DNA of 64,000 nucleotides, from NCBI GenBank assembly GCA_028671895.1, contig JAPMAC010000207.1, positions 2,294,001-2,358,000 on the forward strand, given 5' to 3'. Shown piece after piece: positions 32,655 to 45,050 of the stretch (position 1 is the stretch's first letter; each line of letters opens with the position of its first letter). The notes beneath the pieces were generated by a model. The model was given only the letters and a program-made list of their open reading frames with translations, was not told where the DNA came from and ran no database searches. Origin of the DNA: Oenanthe sinensis. Taxonomy: Eukaryota > Streptophyta > Magnoliopsida > Apiales > Apiaceae. Made by a program: the position numbers and the translations under genes.

Positions 32655-33662
32655 TACCATGTCCAACAAAGTACGATTTCTCCTTTCAGAAACTCCATTC
32701 CATTGTGGTGTTCCGGGAGGAGTGAGTTGTGATACAATACCACACTCTTTTAATAAACTCTTAAATTCATGGCTTAAGTATTCACCTCCACGATCAGATT
32801 GTAGAGTCTTAATACTTCCGCCAGTTTGCTTTTCTACTTCAGCTTTGTATTCTTTGAACTTTTCAAAAGAATCGGATTTGTTCTTCATAAGATACACATA
32901 TCTACTGAAATTATCAGTAAACGTGATAAAGTAATAAAAGCCACCTCTTGTCATAGTACCCATAGGACCACATACATCACTATGTATAAGTTCAAATCGT
33001 TCAGTGGCCCTTTCACCTTGTCCAGTAAAAGGAGATTTAGTCATTTTTCCAATGAGACAAGGTTCGCATGCTTCGTATGATTCAAAGTCAAACTTATCCA
33101 AGTATCCATCCTTATGTAACTTGGAAATGCGCTTCTCATTTATATGGCCTAAACGACAGTGCCAGAGGTATGTTTGATTTGAGTCATTTATTTTAAGACG
33201 TTTGTTATTCACATTATAGATATGAGTGTCTAAATCAAGAACATATAAACCGTTAAATAAACGTGCAACCCCATAGGTAACATTATTCAAAGAAAAGGAA
33301 CAACTATTGTTCTGAATTAAAAATGCAAAACCTTTCTTGTCTAAACAAGAAACCGAAATAATATTTCTGTAAATTGCAGGCACGTAAAAACAGTTCTCAA
33401 GTTCTAAAATAAGCCCAGTGGGCAATGATAAATAATAAGTCCCTACAGCTAAAACAGCAACCTTTGCTCCATTGCCAACTCGTAGGTCGACCTCTCCTTT
33501 AGCCAAAGTCCTACTCCTTTGTAGTTCATGTACATTTATACAAATGTGAGAACCACATCCAGTATCCAATACCCATGATGTAGAAGTTGACAAATTGACC
33601 TCTATAACATAAATACCTGAATCAGAAGCTTGACCAGCCTTCTTCTTCTTCAGATCCTCCAA
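32655..33662 (-). pseudogene. Element B protease and integrase N-terminal part
   Basis: An uninterrupted frame of about 335 codons (it runs on into element C). It shows the Copia aspartic protease SWVLDTGCGSHICINVHEL, the GAG-pre-integrase zinc region YLWHCRLGHINEKRISKLHK with CEPCLIGKM, and the integrase core HSDVCGPM...TDNFSRYVYLMKNKS, LQSDRGGEYLSHEF and GTPQWNGVSERRNRTLLDMV. The D, D and E of the integrase triad (HSD, QSD, NGVSE) are all present. The frame breaks at the TACCA target of element C, in the middle of LLDMVRSM. Confidence 0.9.
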
Positions 33663-33850
33663 ATAAGCATGACAGTTTCTCTTCCAATGACCTGGTTTAC
33701 CATAGTAGTGACAATCACCCTTTACAACAACACCTTAGGCTTTAAAGCCTGTTTGGGATTAGCCTTTGGCTTGGGACCAGAAGCAGATCCAATCTTCTTC
33801 TTTCCCTTCCATTTGCCTTTCCTATTAGCCTTACCTTTGTTATCTACCAT
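33655..33850 (-). pseudogene. Element B nucleocapsid zinc knuckle (degenerate)
   Basis: Between gag and protease a lysine-rich stretch is followed by CHYYGKPGHWKRNC, a CCHC knuckle in which the second cysteine is tyrosine. A TGT to TAT change explains this. It would weaken RNA packaging. A frame change separates this part from the gag frame. Confidence 0.75.
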
Positions 33851-34476
33851 CAACATGGCAGCAGGTTCAGCCTTTTCATGTTGGTTTCAGTAGTTCGTAA
33901 CATGGCCAACAATTCAGTGGGTGTTTTGTCTATCTCATTCATATTGTAGTTCATAACAAAATGAGTATAGTTGCGGTTCAAAGATTGCAAGATTAAGTCA
34001 ATCTGAGCTTCCAAACCAATCGGGAAACCCAAAGTATCAAGATACTCAATATAACCTATCATCTTCAGAACATGTGGTTGAACAGGTCCACGCTCTCCCT
34101 GTTTGCAAGCATATAGTGCTTTGCTCGTGTCGAACCTTTCTTGACGAGCTTGTCCCTCAAACATTCTTTGAAGGTGTTCAATCATCTCATAAGCATCGAT
34201 ATGCTCATGTTGTTTTTGAAGATCAGCATTCATGGTTGCCAGCATGAGACATGCAATATCATTCACATCATCAATATGCTTCTGATAAGCATTTTGCTGA
34301 ACGCGAGTTGCATTCTCAGCAGGAGGAGAAGGTGAAAGAATTTCAATGACATGGAGCTTACGCTCTTGCCTGAGGACAATCCTCAAATTCCTATACCAAT
34401 CCAGGAAGTTAGTTCCTGTCAGCTTGTCCTTCTCAAGGGTTGCTCGTACAGAGAAAGTATTTGTATTGTTTGCCAT
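33850..34476 (-). CDS. Element B gag (UBN2-type)
   Basis: An open frame of 208 codons starting MANNTNTFSVRATLEKDKLT and continuing NFLDWYRNLRIVLRQERKL, then ALYACKQGERGPVQPHVLKM and NRNYTHFVMNYNM. This is the gag-polypeptide of LTR Copia-type (UBN2/DUF4219-like), the capsid precursor. It has no internal stop, but its link to the nucleocapsid is broken, so the product would be a truncated gag. Confidence 0.85.
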   Translation of the reverse strand: MANNTNTFSVRATLEKDKLTGTNFLDWYRNLRIVLRQERKLHVIEILSPSPPAENATRVQQNAYQKHIDDVNDIACLMLATMNADLQKQHEHIDAYEMIEHLQRMFEGQARQERFDTSKALYACKQGERGPVQPHVLKMIGYIEYLDTLGFPIGLEAQIDLILQSLNRNYTHFVMNYNMNEIDKTPTELLAMLRTTETNMKRLNLLPC

Positions 34477-36282
34477 TTAAATATCTACAATGTTTAAAAT
34501 GCATAAAATAAACATTAGATTGTCTGAGTTATTTATTATGTTCAAATGATTATGATATATTCATAATATATCTCCCACTATTTTTATCAAATTAATAGCC
34601 CTTACTATTAATTTGAAAAGTATATCCCATAATTCTTTCTAGTGAGCCAAGATCCATATTTCGTCATGTCTTAAGTCAACCACTGGAAGTCCTTAAAAAT
34701 GATTATTTAGGTAGACAACAATTGTCAATTATATCATATATAATTCTTGGATAGTTTGGTGAACAACGATTGATCTTATCTATCTAATAGACTTTTAACC
34801 AAACTCTATGCTTCTAAGTTCATAATGGTTGAATATAACTGTTTATTTTCACCTTATTATGACGACCCAGTTAAGTTAGACCCAATGATACAACGGCCGA
34901 ATATAACCATTTATATTCGTCGCATCTCACCACGATAGATAGGAGTCCCCTGCCACTGACAGTCCTTCCCCTAATCGATCTAGGATTCGATGAGTGTTCA
35001 TTCATTGGAAAGCATTCGAGTAAAACTTAATATTTTGTTAAGGGGTTTAGAAAATTTATAACGATCATGATCACATCATAAAGAGATCCTCAATTTTTCC
35101 TTGAACCAAATATTTCAAATTGACATTTTAAATTGTTCATTTCCCAGGTAGATGGAGGATACCAATGGTCACACTTAAAACCCATCAACCTTACGAATAC
35201 GCATATCCGCTTTTATCAGAAAATCCCAGTTATAGATATCAAAATCCATATTTAATTCCGTGTTTTAAAATCCATATTTCATAAACACAAGAATCTCATG
35301 ATCGTTTGTTAATTTTAAAATCTTGAATCGTTACAGATTTTATCTTTCTTAAGCAGACATGGCATGGGTGTCGTATCTAATACATACATCATTCCAACAC
35401 ATACATATCTACACATGCATTCATATACATATATGTATTGTGCGTAAATTAAACGTGTTTGGTTATGGCCCCATCATATGTGATATTTCCAAGCTAATGG
35501 AATTATCAAGGTCAATCTATGGTGGTTTCAAATACTACAGTATTACATGTCTTTATCTTCTTCATTGCTCCATCATCTGGATTGCCTCCTAGCTTCCTTG
35601 CTTCCAAGTCTCCATTGAACAATTACATTGAATAATAAATAAATCTATTCTAATGAAATTACAAGAAGAACTCGAGTTACATTCGAGATTAACAATTACA
35701 ATGAATAAACGACATGCAAGTCGTATTTAGAAACCAAAACCATAAAACAAAACTACTATTCTATGGGTCTTTAGGTCATAACCATCCACCATGTTATCAC
35801 ATAACACATATAATATATCTCAGATTATATAAACATATCATATAATCATATATAATAAATTTCAAAATTTCAGAAAATCAAATAAATTTCAGAAAATAAT
35901 AAATCGCCGTTTCGGGGACTGTAACGTCGTCAAACGGCTTACATATGCGAAGGTGACTATGTCAGTATTGCTCAGTGATACGATTCCAGTCAGAAAACAC
36001 ATATCGTTTGCGAAAATAGGACACTGGACACAGATTTCAGAAAATCTACCGAAGCCATTTCAGAATTCGTATCGAATACGATTTCCATAACAAGAACAAA
36101 CATGTATCATATACATACAGCAATACACACAATCATCTCATGATTATACAACACATGAATATCATATATTCAAAATCATATAAAACATATATATCAATAT
36201 ATAGTCATGGCATATCATATATATGTTTACATACATCGAAAAACTGTTAAACACAAAACCAAATCATCCCATTATACACGTA
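34477..36282 (-). other. Element B 5' leader
   Basis: 1.8 kb between the primer-binding site and gag. Minus-strand sense, no long frame. A plus-strand frame at 35359-35592 shows nothing recognisable. Long leaders with packaging signals are normal in Copia elements, but no specific signal is identified. Confidence 0.5.
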
Positions 36283-36295
36283 GCTCTGATGCCAT

Positions 36296-37893
36296 TGAAG
36301 GGTTTCGGGCATGAAAACGCAGCGGAATTAACGTAAAAATAATAAAAATCGAAACCCAATCGCAGGATCTATGTATAATGTTGGATGATTATGGTGAAGA
36401 AGTCTATACCTTAACAAAGCTTTCCGTATGTTGTTTAATGGAGGTCCAGAAAAGATGAATCACAGCAGCCCTTTGTTGCAAAGATTTGCTCTCCAAAGAA
36501 GTCCACACGAACGCCTGATCATCCTACGATCACCGGAGTCGGTACTAGCCGAATTGTTTGTCTCTCTCTCTCTCTTTCTCTTTCTCTAGCCTCTCTTGAT
36601 GTTGAGCAGCTAGGGTTTTTCTCTAAAAACGAAATTTTATGATTAAACCCTAATACTATACATCATTATGTATATATAGGGGAGAGAGAGATTTTGCGCC
36701 TAACCCTAATCCATGTGGTTTCCAAAACCCATTATGACTTTGGGTTATTATTATTATTAAATCTGAATTCTAATATAATTAATCAAGTTCCACTTAATTA
36801 ATTCAATAATTAAATTCAAATAATAATAATACTTATTAAATCCGAATTCTAATATAATTAATCAAGTCCCACTTAATTAATTCAATAATTAAATTCGAAT
36901 AAACAATAATATATTTAAATTCGTAATTTAAATAAACCTCCGTTTTGACGTTCTTTGTGTGTGACCCTTTAGGTTATTATTACGTTGGCAATAATTTTAT
37001 TATCTAATAATAAAATTATAAACAATGAGCGGCATCTAGTAATACATCATTGCTACCCAAGTAACAATAATAATTGGTGATTCAATTAAACCTTTCGTGA
37101 ATAATGTGTAATGTAATATAATCCCTTTAACATTATATTATAGATAAAACTCGAGGCATGTATAGTGTCATCCTCTTCAAGGTTTAATCTTGGTTTCCTT
37201 GATCAATGAGTAGACTATTTAAACAAATCAATATTTGAGCATGGCCATGCATTTCATAGTCTCACTCAATCAAGAGGCCAATAATATCACTCCTAGAATT
37301 GGAGGGTTAAATCCTATATCTATCATTCATATTCCCCATACGATTCATAGCATACCCAATGTCCACCTTTATCATTACCCGGTTAAAGATAACTTTGAGT
37401 GTAATCAAAGTATATTAATTCTCGTATAGAAATATAATGATTTCAAGTCAGAGGATCATTACATCATTATCACTGTGAGATTTCTTATGACACTTATTAA
37501 CATGTAGAATCTCACGGCGGGTCTTTCCAGTGTCATGTATTGATACATACACTTATGTTCTTGACTTTAGTATCACCATACCTATGACCAATGAGATGTG
37601 GTCATCTGTCAACAAACATACTAGTCTTATTGCATTATTACTGTCCTTAAATAATAATACTTGGCTAGGGAATTTTAGGAATAAAATACTATTCATATAA
37701 TCTCATTTTTAAGTCACATACTTAAAGATATATATTACGTATTAATATTCCAAGGACATTTATTATTCTTTCAATTTATGACGCAGTAAATAAAGACATA
37801 ATAAATATTAATTAAATAATCACATAAAACATAATCCTTAATTGTTTTTAATAAAACATTAAAAGTATTGTCTCTAGGACACCAATACTAACA
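36296..37893 (-). repeat. Element B 5' LTR
   Basis: Near-identical to 24254-25853. Adjacent to the primer-binding-site complement GCTCTGATGCCA (36283-36294) with a one-base spacer. The (TC)n run is shorter here than in the other LTR. Confidence 0.95.
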
Positions 37894-37898
37894 AGTTG

Positions 37899-40800
37899 AT
37901 CAAAGATAAGTTGTAGCAGTGGCATACTCCTGAATCTTTTCAATTCACTGAATTTGAAAATTAGTTATTGAGTCCACCCTTGCACCATAACTTTCTTTGG
38001 ATTAACATCCACCCGATTTGTAATCATTTTATCTTCTTGTAACACTTTGTCCATTTAGGCTTTTTCTACTTCTCGTAGCACAAAAATTATCTTCAGGATT
38101 TGTAGAGTTCCTGAATTTTTCTAAAATTCTTCCAATCACTTTAGAAATTTTATTTCTGATTCTACTCATTTCGATTTCTCTTTCAATTTCATTTCTGTTT
38201 GAGTAAATCACTCTTAGTGGATTGATGATGACCATTGGTTTTCTTGCTTCTGTAGAATCAAAACTTGGTTCTGCTTCTTCTTCTTCTGGCACTTCTTTTG
38301 TTAGATCAAACATGTATTCATCACCTGGATTAGCTTTGAAATATTTTCTAGGTTGAATACACTTTGATGGATCAAATATTTTCACGTTCTCAATATCTCT
38401 TCCTAGAGCCTCAGAGATGTTTAACCTGTAAGCAAAGATTTTTTCTGCCGCTTTTCACTTTTCAGAATTTTTGAACCCTTTTCCTCTTAGCAAGCCCTCA
38501 ACAAACTTCAACCGTCTGAGTGAGTAATATGGCAATGCTTCATGTTCTAGTCTCAGTATTTAAAGAAATCTATCTTTGAAATATTTGACTTGATACAGAT
38601 CCTGTTGAATTTCTGGTTCTTCCTTTTCCATTAGCTTTGCAATCATTTCTGCCATCAATTCATTTTCAGAGGATTCATGGATTCTGATTTTATGCTTTAG
38701 TGCAAACAACTCAGTCAAAGACCTTCACTTCAGAAATTCACTTGATATAGTCTTTAACCCGTAGTTGTTGAAAGAAAGGGTTAATCTCCAACCTTCTGAT
38801 CTCGATGCTAGAGAAACTGCCAGATAAAATATTTCACTTTTCAACTCAAAATAGTAGTTTCTCATGCTTTTATTTCTTTTTCTGAAGATTCAGAATAGTC
38901 TTTGAACTTCTTCATCATTATTGTTAGAAGCACCAATGCTAGGCCTTCTTAAGTTAGCTCTTGCTATTTCCCACTTTCTTCCTGTTTTTGAGCTAAAAAG
39001 CTTTTTCTTCTTCTTATATGTTACCCAGTTTGATTGTTTTATTTGCTCATGAATTGAATGAAAGTCTTCATATGTCTTGTAGTTATCCTCCTTGACTTTC
39101 TTGATTTTGTACTTATCAATATAGTCATAGAATGTTCTTGGATATGTAGCTTCAATGACATATGAGTCCATCTCGTTAAACGGATCATCATTTGGAATCT
39201 CTCATTCTTCTAATTCCTCCCCCACAGTATATGCATCAATAATTTTTTTTTCCTAATAAGAAGAATCACCAATAATTGCCTTCCCTTTATCAGATATAGC
39301 TTTTTCTTGTACCTGTCCTTTTACCATCTCCCCCTTAGTTGTGTTATCTTCCTGAGCTGGGGTTGATCAAAGAGGCAAGATATTTGATCTCTATGCTAAC
39401 AGCTGCTTGAGTAAATTTTGATTTCTTTGTTATTCTGTTGTAGCTTTTCTTGAACTTTCATAATTTTGGACATTGAGTGTTTCAAAATTCTAACTAGTGC
39501 TTTGAGATTGATAATTCTTTGAGATGTTTTTTGTGTGTGCTGAGTTTGTTATGAATCTGGGGAATTCTTCGCACCTGGTTCTTTCGAAGAATCATTACCA
39601 AGTGGAGAATTACCTCTATGAGGATTTGGATCTGTTTCGTGCAAAAGAACTATCTCATCACAAGGCTCAGTTATTACTTCATCGCCGAGTAGAGCCACAT
39701 CTCTGTGAGATTAGTTGTCCTTAGAAATAGAATTTTGGGATCCCCACTTCCTTCTATGGAAGGGTTTTTTCTTCTCTTGACCACGAATGATAGGGAGAAC
39801 TCCTGTTTCAGGAACTGGAAGGGTTTGTTCCAGTGTGGTCACCACCTCAGACACTGTAATGTCCTTCTCAGGCTCTACTTGAGTAGGTTCCGCTACTTGT
39901 GTAGTTGTTCCTTGAATGGAACCATCGCTCCCTCTATGGAGTAATTGCCTCTCACCTAATCCAGAATTGGATGGGAGAACCTCCGATAACGGAGCTGGAG
40001 ATGTTCTATCCAGGGGGGTCACCACCTTGAACAATGTAAGATGTGGCAAATAAGGGTTCGTGATGGCCCGTAAAGCCTGTAAAGGCCTGTCCGACATAAG
40101 ATCTACATATGAAGGATCTGCTACTGAAGTAGCTTGGATAACCGTCAATTCATTTTTTGTTTCATTTTCAAATAAAGAAAAATAGATTTGTGCATTTAAT
40201 TGCTCCATCCTTTGTACATTGAAAACCTCAAGTGAATTGGGGTTTTGGCTAGTAGTTGCCTCTGGTTCAAAATATATTCTCCTTCTTTTTCTAGGAGGCA
40301 GAGCTAGTTCAGGGTTTTCAACATCCACCTTATTTGGTGCACTAGAGGCACTAACTTCTCATCCTTACTCAGGGCCTCAACAATAATAACTGAAGGAGTT
40401 GGGATAACTGTTTGTTGTTCTATGACAGGTGTTAGAACCTGTTGGTTTTCAGGCTCATTGTAATTTTCTATTGCCACTGGGGGCATTGGTGTGTGAGAGT
40501 CCGGAGATGGCTGTGATACATCCAATAAAGCAAGGTAATCTTCACCAAGTACTAGTGAAAGATCAAATTCAGGAAGATTACCTACGTCAGGACTTACCCT
40601 TGGAGTGCCAGGGTGATAAGATCCTGCATTATCCTCAATCTCATCTTCATCAGCCATTTCTGTATCACTTGCTAGTGACTCATTTTCCATTGGAGCCTCT
40701 TCATCTTCATCTTCTTCTTCTTCTTCATCTTCATCTTCTTCTTGTTCTTGTTCTTCTTCTTCTTCAGCTTCAGCTTCAAGCTCAGGTTCAGCATCAGGGT

Positions 40801-41653
40801 CCTCATCCATTGGATCTTCTTATTCAGGGACTTTCTCTTGCTGTTTGCCAACTTCAAGAAACATAACACTTTCCATATATTCTGTTAGTCGTGCTATATT
40901 CCCATTTGGGTAATCATCCCTGTTTACTAGTTTGGCAACGATGCTACTACAAATTTCAGTGCAAGATTCCAAATGACTTTCAGAGAAAGCATGCATTTCA
41001 TCTTGAGTGAGTAGATCGTTGAACATTAGTTGTAGAAATCGAGGGTAATAACATTCAACATTGACTCTGTTGATATCTCTCTTCACCTCAGATCCCATGG
41101 CTTGTAGAATATTTTTCATTATTAGTTTACCATGGTTGATATTGATATTGTTAGAGATGGCATACCCAATATATTTAGTCATTTTGGGAATACCACTCCA
41201 TCCGCCTTTCTTTTTGGCAAAAACATGGTTCACTATATGAAAGAAAAAGTTCCATTCACGAGGAAGATTATGCTTGTACATCATGGTTAGGTTCAGTGGT
41301 CTATGGTGTGTAATGGAATTGAAGAAGTTGGCATGCTCAAAATCATCAGGTAAGGGATCAAAGTTTTCAGTGTTAAACTGTAAGATACAATTCAAATCCT
41401 GATCCGTTACCTGAATATCTCTATTTTCTAAAGAAAATGTAAAAGCCAAATTATTAGCATCTGATGTATCAATAGTTGTGTGATAACATACAAACAGTGC
41501 ATCAAGATTTAATTTTGGGCTTGCAGTTAAAGCATATCGTACATTGGAATATTCATGTAGAAACCGAGTCTAATTGCTATAGGGTTCAACAACAGAGTCC
41601 GGTTCTAATGTGAGTGCACTGTTTGTTTTAAGTACAATAAACCTGCCAACCAT
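37899..41653 (-). pseudogene. Element A additional ORF 3' of pol (SIRE/Maximus-type), broken
   Basis: Starts at ATG 41653, MVGRFIVLKTNSALTLEPDS, with one TAG after about 30 codons, then a 209-codon open stretch (SLENRDIQVTDQDLNCILQF, MYKHNLPREWNFFFHIVNHV, TKYIGYAISNNININHGKL). An acidic linker of almost pure E and D follows (about 40690-40810). Next come proline/serine-rich segments with a basic LPPRKRRRIYFEP patch (near 40290) and a charged C-terminal part (FDPSKCIQPRKYFKANPGDE near 38300). It resumes beyond element B near 24253. SIRE/Maximus Copia elements carry such an extra ORF, sometimes called envelope-like. I see no clear signal peptide or membrane span, and the basic patch and acidic tract look nuclear rather than membrane-bound. 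Function unknown. Confidence 0.7.
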
Positions 41654-43107
41654 TTTTAATTAATTAGAAATGAATAATAATTTATTGTTTAATTAAGATA
41701 CATATTTTGTAACACCAATTTTACTAATTAAAATTTTAATATTTTTTATATTTTAATTCGACTAAAAAATAACTCAAATTCAAATCACCTCATAAAAATA
41801 TGAAAATATTATATGATGCAATTGGGGTAATTTGCTACATAATTATAATTTTTATTCAATTTTTAGCCACCTAAATTAAACTAGATCTGAAAAATCTGAA
41901 TTGTTTACACGGTGAAATGGGTTTTTCGAAACCTATACCAAATGATGTGTTTTTATGATATATTGATGATCACTGAAAAGTACACATAAAACTGGTCTCA
42001 GATATGAATTTGGGTGAGTAAAAAAATGGTGATCGTGTGTGTGTATTGAGTGTTTATCAATGGAGTTGAGAGCAAAAATAGTGTATATATGTATGTATGT
42101 ATCGACAATAACAATGAGGAAGAAAGAAAAAATAAACTAACATATATCCTACATTGCTAAAACTCGACATATAGAGGAAATGACTACACTGCTCTCTATG
42201 ATATTACAAAACTCGACACATAGGATTTTATTTAACTAGATAACATAAATCATATGCTTAAAATCGACACTTAAGAAAATATTTTCAAGTAAAAATTCCA
42301 TGTGTCGAAAATTTATCCTGAAATCCAGAACTCGACACAAGTAAAATAAAAATGAAGACATACCACTCATGTGTCGAGTCCATTTGCCCTGTGTAGAAAA
42401 AGTTCGACACACATATAAAATATTCTAAGTAGAAATACAAATGTCGAAAATTTTACATGTAGAGAAAAATCGACACATACGAGAATAGAATCTAAGTAAA
42501 TCCTTAATGTCGAATTTTCTCCCCCTGTGTTGACTAAGTCAACTAAAATAATATATAAATTCATTTAAGTAAAATTACCTAAGTGTCGAATTTATATACC
42601 CTGAGCATTTTGTACTTGTATAAAATACACTCTATTTTCAACTTGGTAATATTCGTATAAATAAATAAAATTATATTTAGAATAAATTCTAAATAAAATA
42701 TTACCAAATTGATAATATCACAATTATTATAATAAATTATTTAATTATAATATCATTGACTGATATTAATTAAATAAAATATTTAAATAATTATGCTTCT
42801 TATTTATATTAATAAATTTAATTTATGGAACAAATAAATCCTTTAATTGCTATAGTCCATAACTTAAATAAATTAACATAAAAAATTAAATAAATACTCA
42901 AAATCTATTGAAATAGATATAAGTATTTAAATAATTTTAATTCACATTTAATTAATAACCAAAGAAATATATCAAGATATAGTCATTGCAATTAATCAAT
43001 TGTCAATTAAAATGTTGTTTTCTGGATGTTCAAATAAATTCACAAATCCTTTTAATATTGAAGATTAAATATCTGTGAACTTATTAACATCAAATTACAT
43101 ATAAGAT
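41654..43107 (-). promoter_or_regulatory. Element A spacer between pol and additional ORF, with TCGACAC array
   Basis: 1.45 kb without coding potential. Between 42150 and 42600, TCGACA(C/T) or TGTCGA occurs about eleven times in both orientations, for example near 42157, 42210, 42261, 42299, 42329, 42368, 42402, 42469, 42508 and 42581. On the minus strand it is followed by a TATA-like CATATATACACTATTTT (near 42075) and a CA-rich leader (ACACACACACGATCACC) some 400 bases before the ORF start. That order suggests an internal promoter sharing the LTR motif. The promoter role is inference. Confidence 0.6.
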
Positions 43108-44010
43108 CTAAACATTTAACATCCCAAATTCATAAAGCAGTCTAGTGAGGGTGACTTCATCCAGTGGTTTAGTGAAAATATCTACAATTTGCTATTCTGT
43201 AGGTACAAAGTATAACTCTACTGTACCATTCATGATATGCTCTCTAATGAAATGATACCTGATATCAATGTGCTTGGTTCTTGAGTGTTGAACATGATTG
43301 TTTGTGATTGCTATGACGCTTGTGTTGTAATGAAATATAGGAATTTTGCTCAGCAACAGTCTATAGTCTTGAAGTTGGTTCCTTATCCATAATATTTGAG
43401 CACAGCAGCTTCCAGCAACAACATATTCAGCTTCATCTGTTGACATTGCTACTGAGTGTTGTTTCTTGCTATACTAGGACACCAATCGTCTATCATGGAA
43501 TTGACAACTCCCTAATGTACTCTTTAAATCAATCCTAAAACCTACATAATCAGAATCTGTATAGCCAACAAGGTCAAAGCCTGTATCTTTAGGGTACCAA
43601 ATTCCAAGATTCGGACTTCCCTTAAGATACCTAAAAATATATTTAACGACAATAAGATGCGATTCCTTAGGGTGAGCCTGAAACCTAGCACAAAAGCATG
43701 TGGCAAACATAATATCTGGTCTACTTGTAGTTAAATAAAGTAATAAGCCGATCATACCTCTGTAGCTTGTGATATCTACCTTCTTACCAGGTTCATCTTT
43801 ATCAAGCTTAATGGTATTTGCCATTGGGGTTTTAGCTGGTGATGCATCTTCAAGTCCATACTTTTTCGAAAGTTCTCTGATGTACTTGGTTTGGCAAATG
43901 AAGATTCCATCTTTCCTTTGGCTGGCTTGGAGTCCAAGGAAGTAGTTCAGCTCACCCATCATGCTCATTTCATACTTACTCTGCATTAACTTAGAAAATC
44001 TACTACACAA
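43108..44010 (-). pseudogene. Element A RT C-terminal part and RNase H
   Basis: Starts RFSKLMQSKYEMSMMGELNY and runs FLGLQASQRKDGIFICQTKY, ATCFCARFQAHPKESHL, VGYTDSDYVG, then after a break STDEAEYVVAGSCCAQILWI and HIDIRYHFIREH, closing with the Copia end DIFTKPL and a stop at 43108. The catalytic YVDD that should precede RFSKLM is missing. Upstream only KMHKNDML remains before the join, so the centre of RT has been deleted. Confidence 0.85.
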
Positions 44011-44990
44011 CCTTTAGCATGTCATTTTTATGCATTTTATGAAACAGAGTCTTATCTTATCTTTGTAGACTTGGGAGCTTGAGATCATCGAAAGTTACAT
44101 TCATGATTTCAATGACCTTCTTGTGTTCAATCACATAAACCCTGTATGCTTTAGATTCTAGAGAGTAGCTAAGAAATATGCCTTCATGAGCTTTGGATTC
44201 AAACTTTCCAAGATGCTCATCATTGTTTAGTACAAAACACTTTTCTACAAACACATGAAAGTATTTCAGTGTTGGTTTCTTGTTTGCTTCAACTAAAGTT
44301 CTATTCTTCCTTTCTACTACTCCATTTTATTATGGAGAGCGTTGAATATTGTCTTTAAATTCTTTTCTCAATACAGAAGTCATTTAGGGTTATATTTCTG
44401 AATTCTGTTCCATTGTTAGACCTTATTTTCCTGACAGACAAATAAACTTCTAACTATATCTTATTTATGTAACAATAATTGTCTGAGGGGCTTCATCTTT
44501 TGAGACTAGAAACAACACCCAAGTAGTCATCAATAATTACTAGTGCATATCATTTCCTTGACATAGACATGACATTGAATGGGCCAAATAAATCCATATG
44601 CAGAAGTTACAGTGGTTCAGTAATGTCTGATGAGTCTTTGCTTCGGTGAGATGTTTTCTTTGAATTCCTTTTTTAACATGCTTCACACAAACCTTCTTGA
44701 CATAATTCCATCTCGGGTAAACCTTTAACCAATTCCCTCTTAACAAAAAAGTTCATTGCCTTAAAGTTCAGGTGTGATAGTTTCTAATGCCAAAACCAAT
44801 TGTCCTCTATTGAAGCTTTGCTGTAAAAACATTGAACTTCGCGTTTGCTTGCATAGAATAAGTTAGCCACAAAAAAATTCCCTTTTCCCACTCCTTGAAG
44901 AGCAAGATTCGTATATTTCTAGCTTTGGATTGCATATTTTTCCTTTTCGAAAGTTACTTTGTAGCCCTTGTTAGTGAACTGACTGATACT
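44011..44990 (-). pseudogene. Element A integrase remnant
   Basis: Frames in several phases hold LNHCNFCIWIYLAHSMSCLC (normally the L-H-x-D-LFGP region), NGVVERKNRTLVEA (near 44320) and FVLNNDEHLGKFESKAHEGI, ending in MNVTFDDLKLPSLQ. Directly after this should come the RT N-terminal half, but the sequence jumps to KTLFHKMHKNDML. A second deletion has therefore removed the front of RT. Integration activity is impossible. Confidence 0.75.
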
Positions 44991-45050
44991 TAGGAGGTTG
45001 TGCTTTAATCCATCTACAAGAGAGATATTTTTAATGATAACATTGCCAAT

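Larger units (their letters stand above)
24254..37893 (-). mobile_element. Copia element B, young, inserted in element A
   Basis: LTRs at 24254-25853 (1,600 bp) and 36296-37893 (1,598 bp) differ at about 20 positions by eye plus a (TC)n length difference, roughly 1.3 percent. AGTTG flanks both ends (24249-24253, 37894-37898). The primer-binding site TGGCATCAGAGC (complement at 36283-36294) and polypurine tract AAGTGGGAGAT (complement at 25854-25865) mark it as minus strand. Internal order gag-protease-integrase-RT-RNase H is Copia. It is interrupted by solo LTR C in the integrase. Without C it is about 8.65 kb. Several stop codons make it non-autonomous now. Confidence 0.95.

Noticed and set aside
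40429..40866. 145-codon leucine-rich plus-strand frame
   Set aside because: It is the antisense of the E/D-rich tract of element A's additional ORF; the leucine-rich pattern is a reverse-strand artefact.
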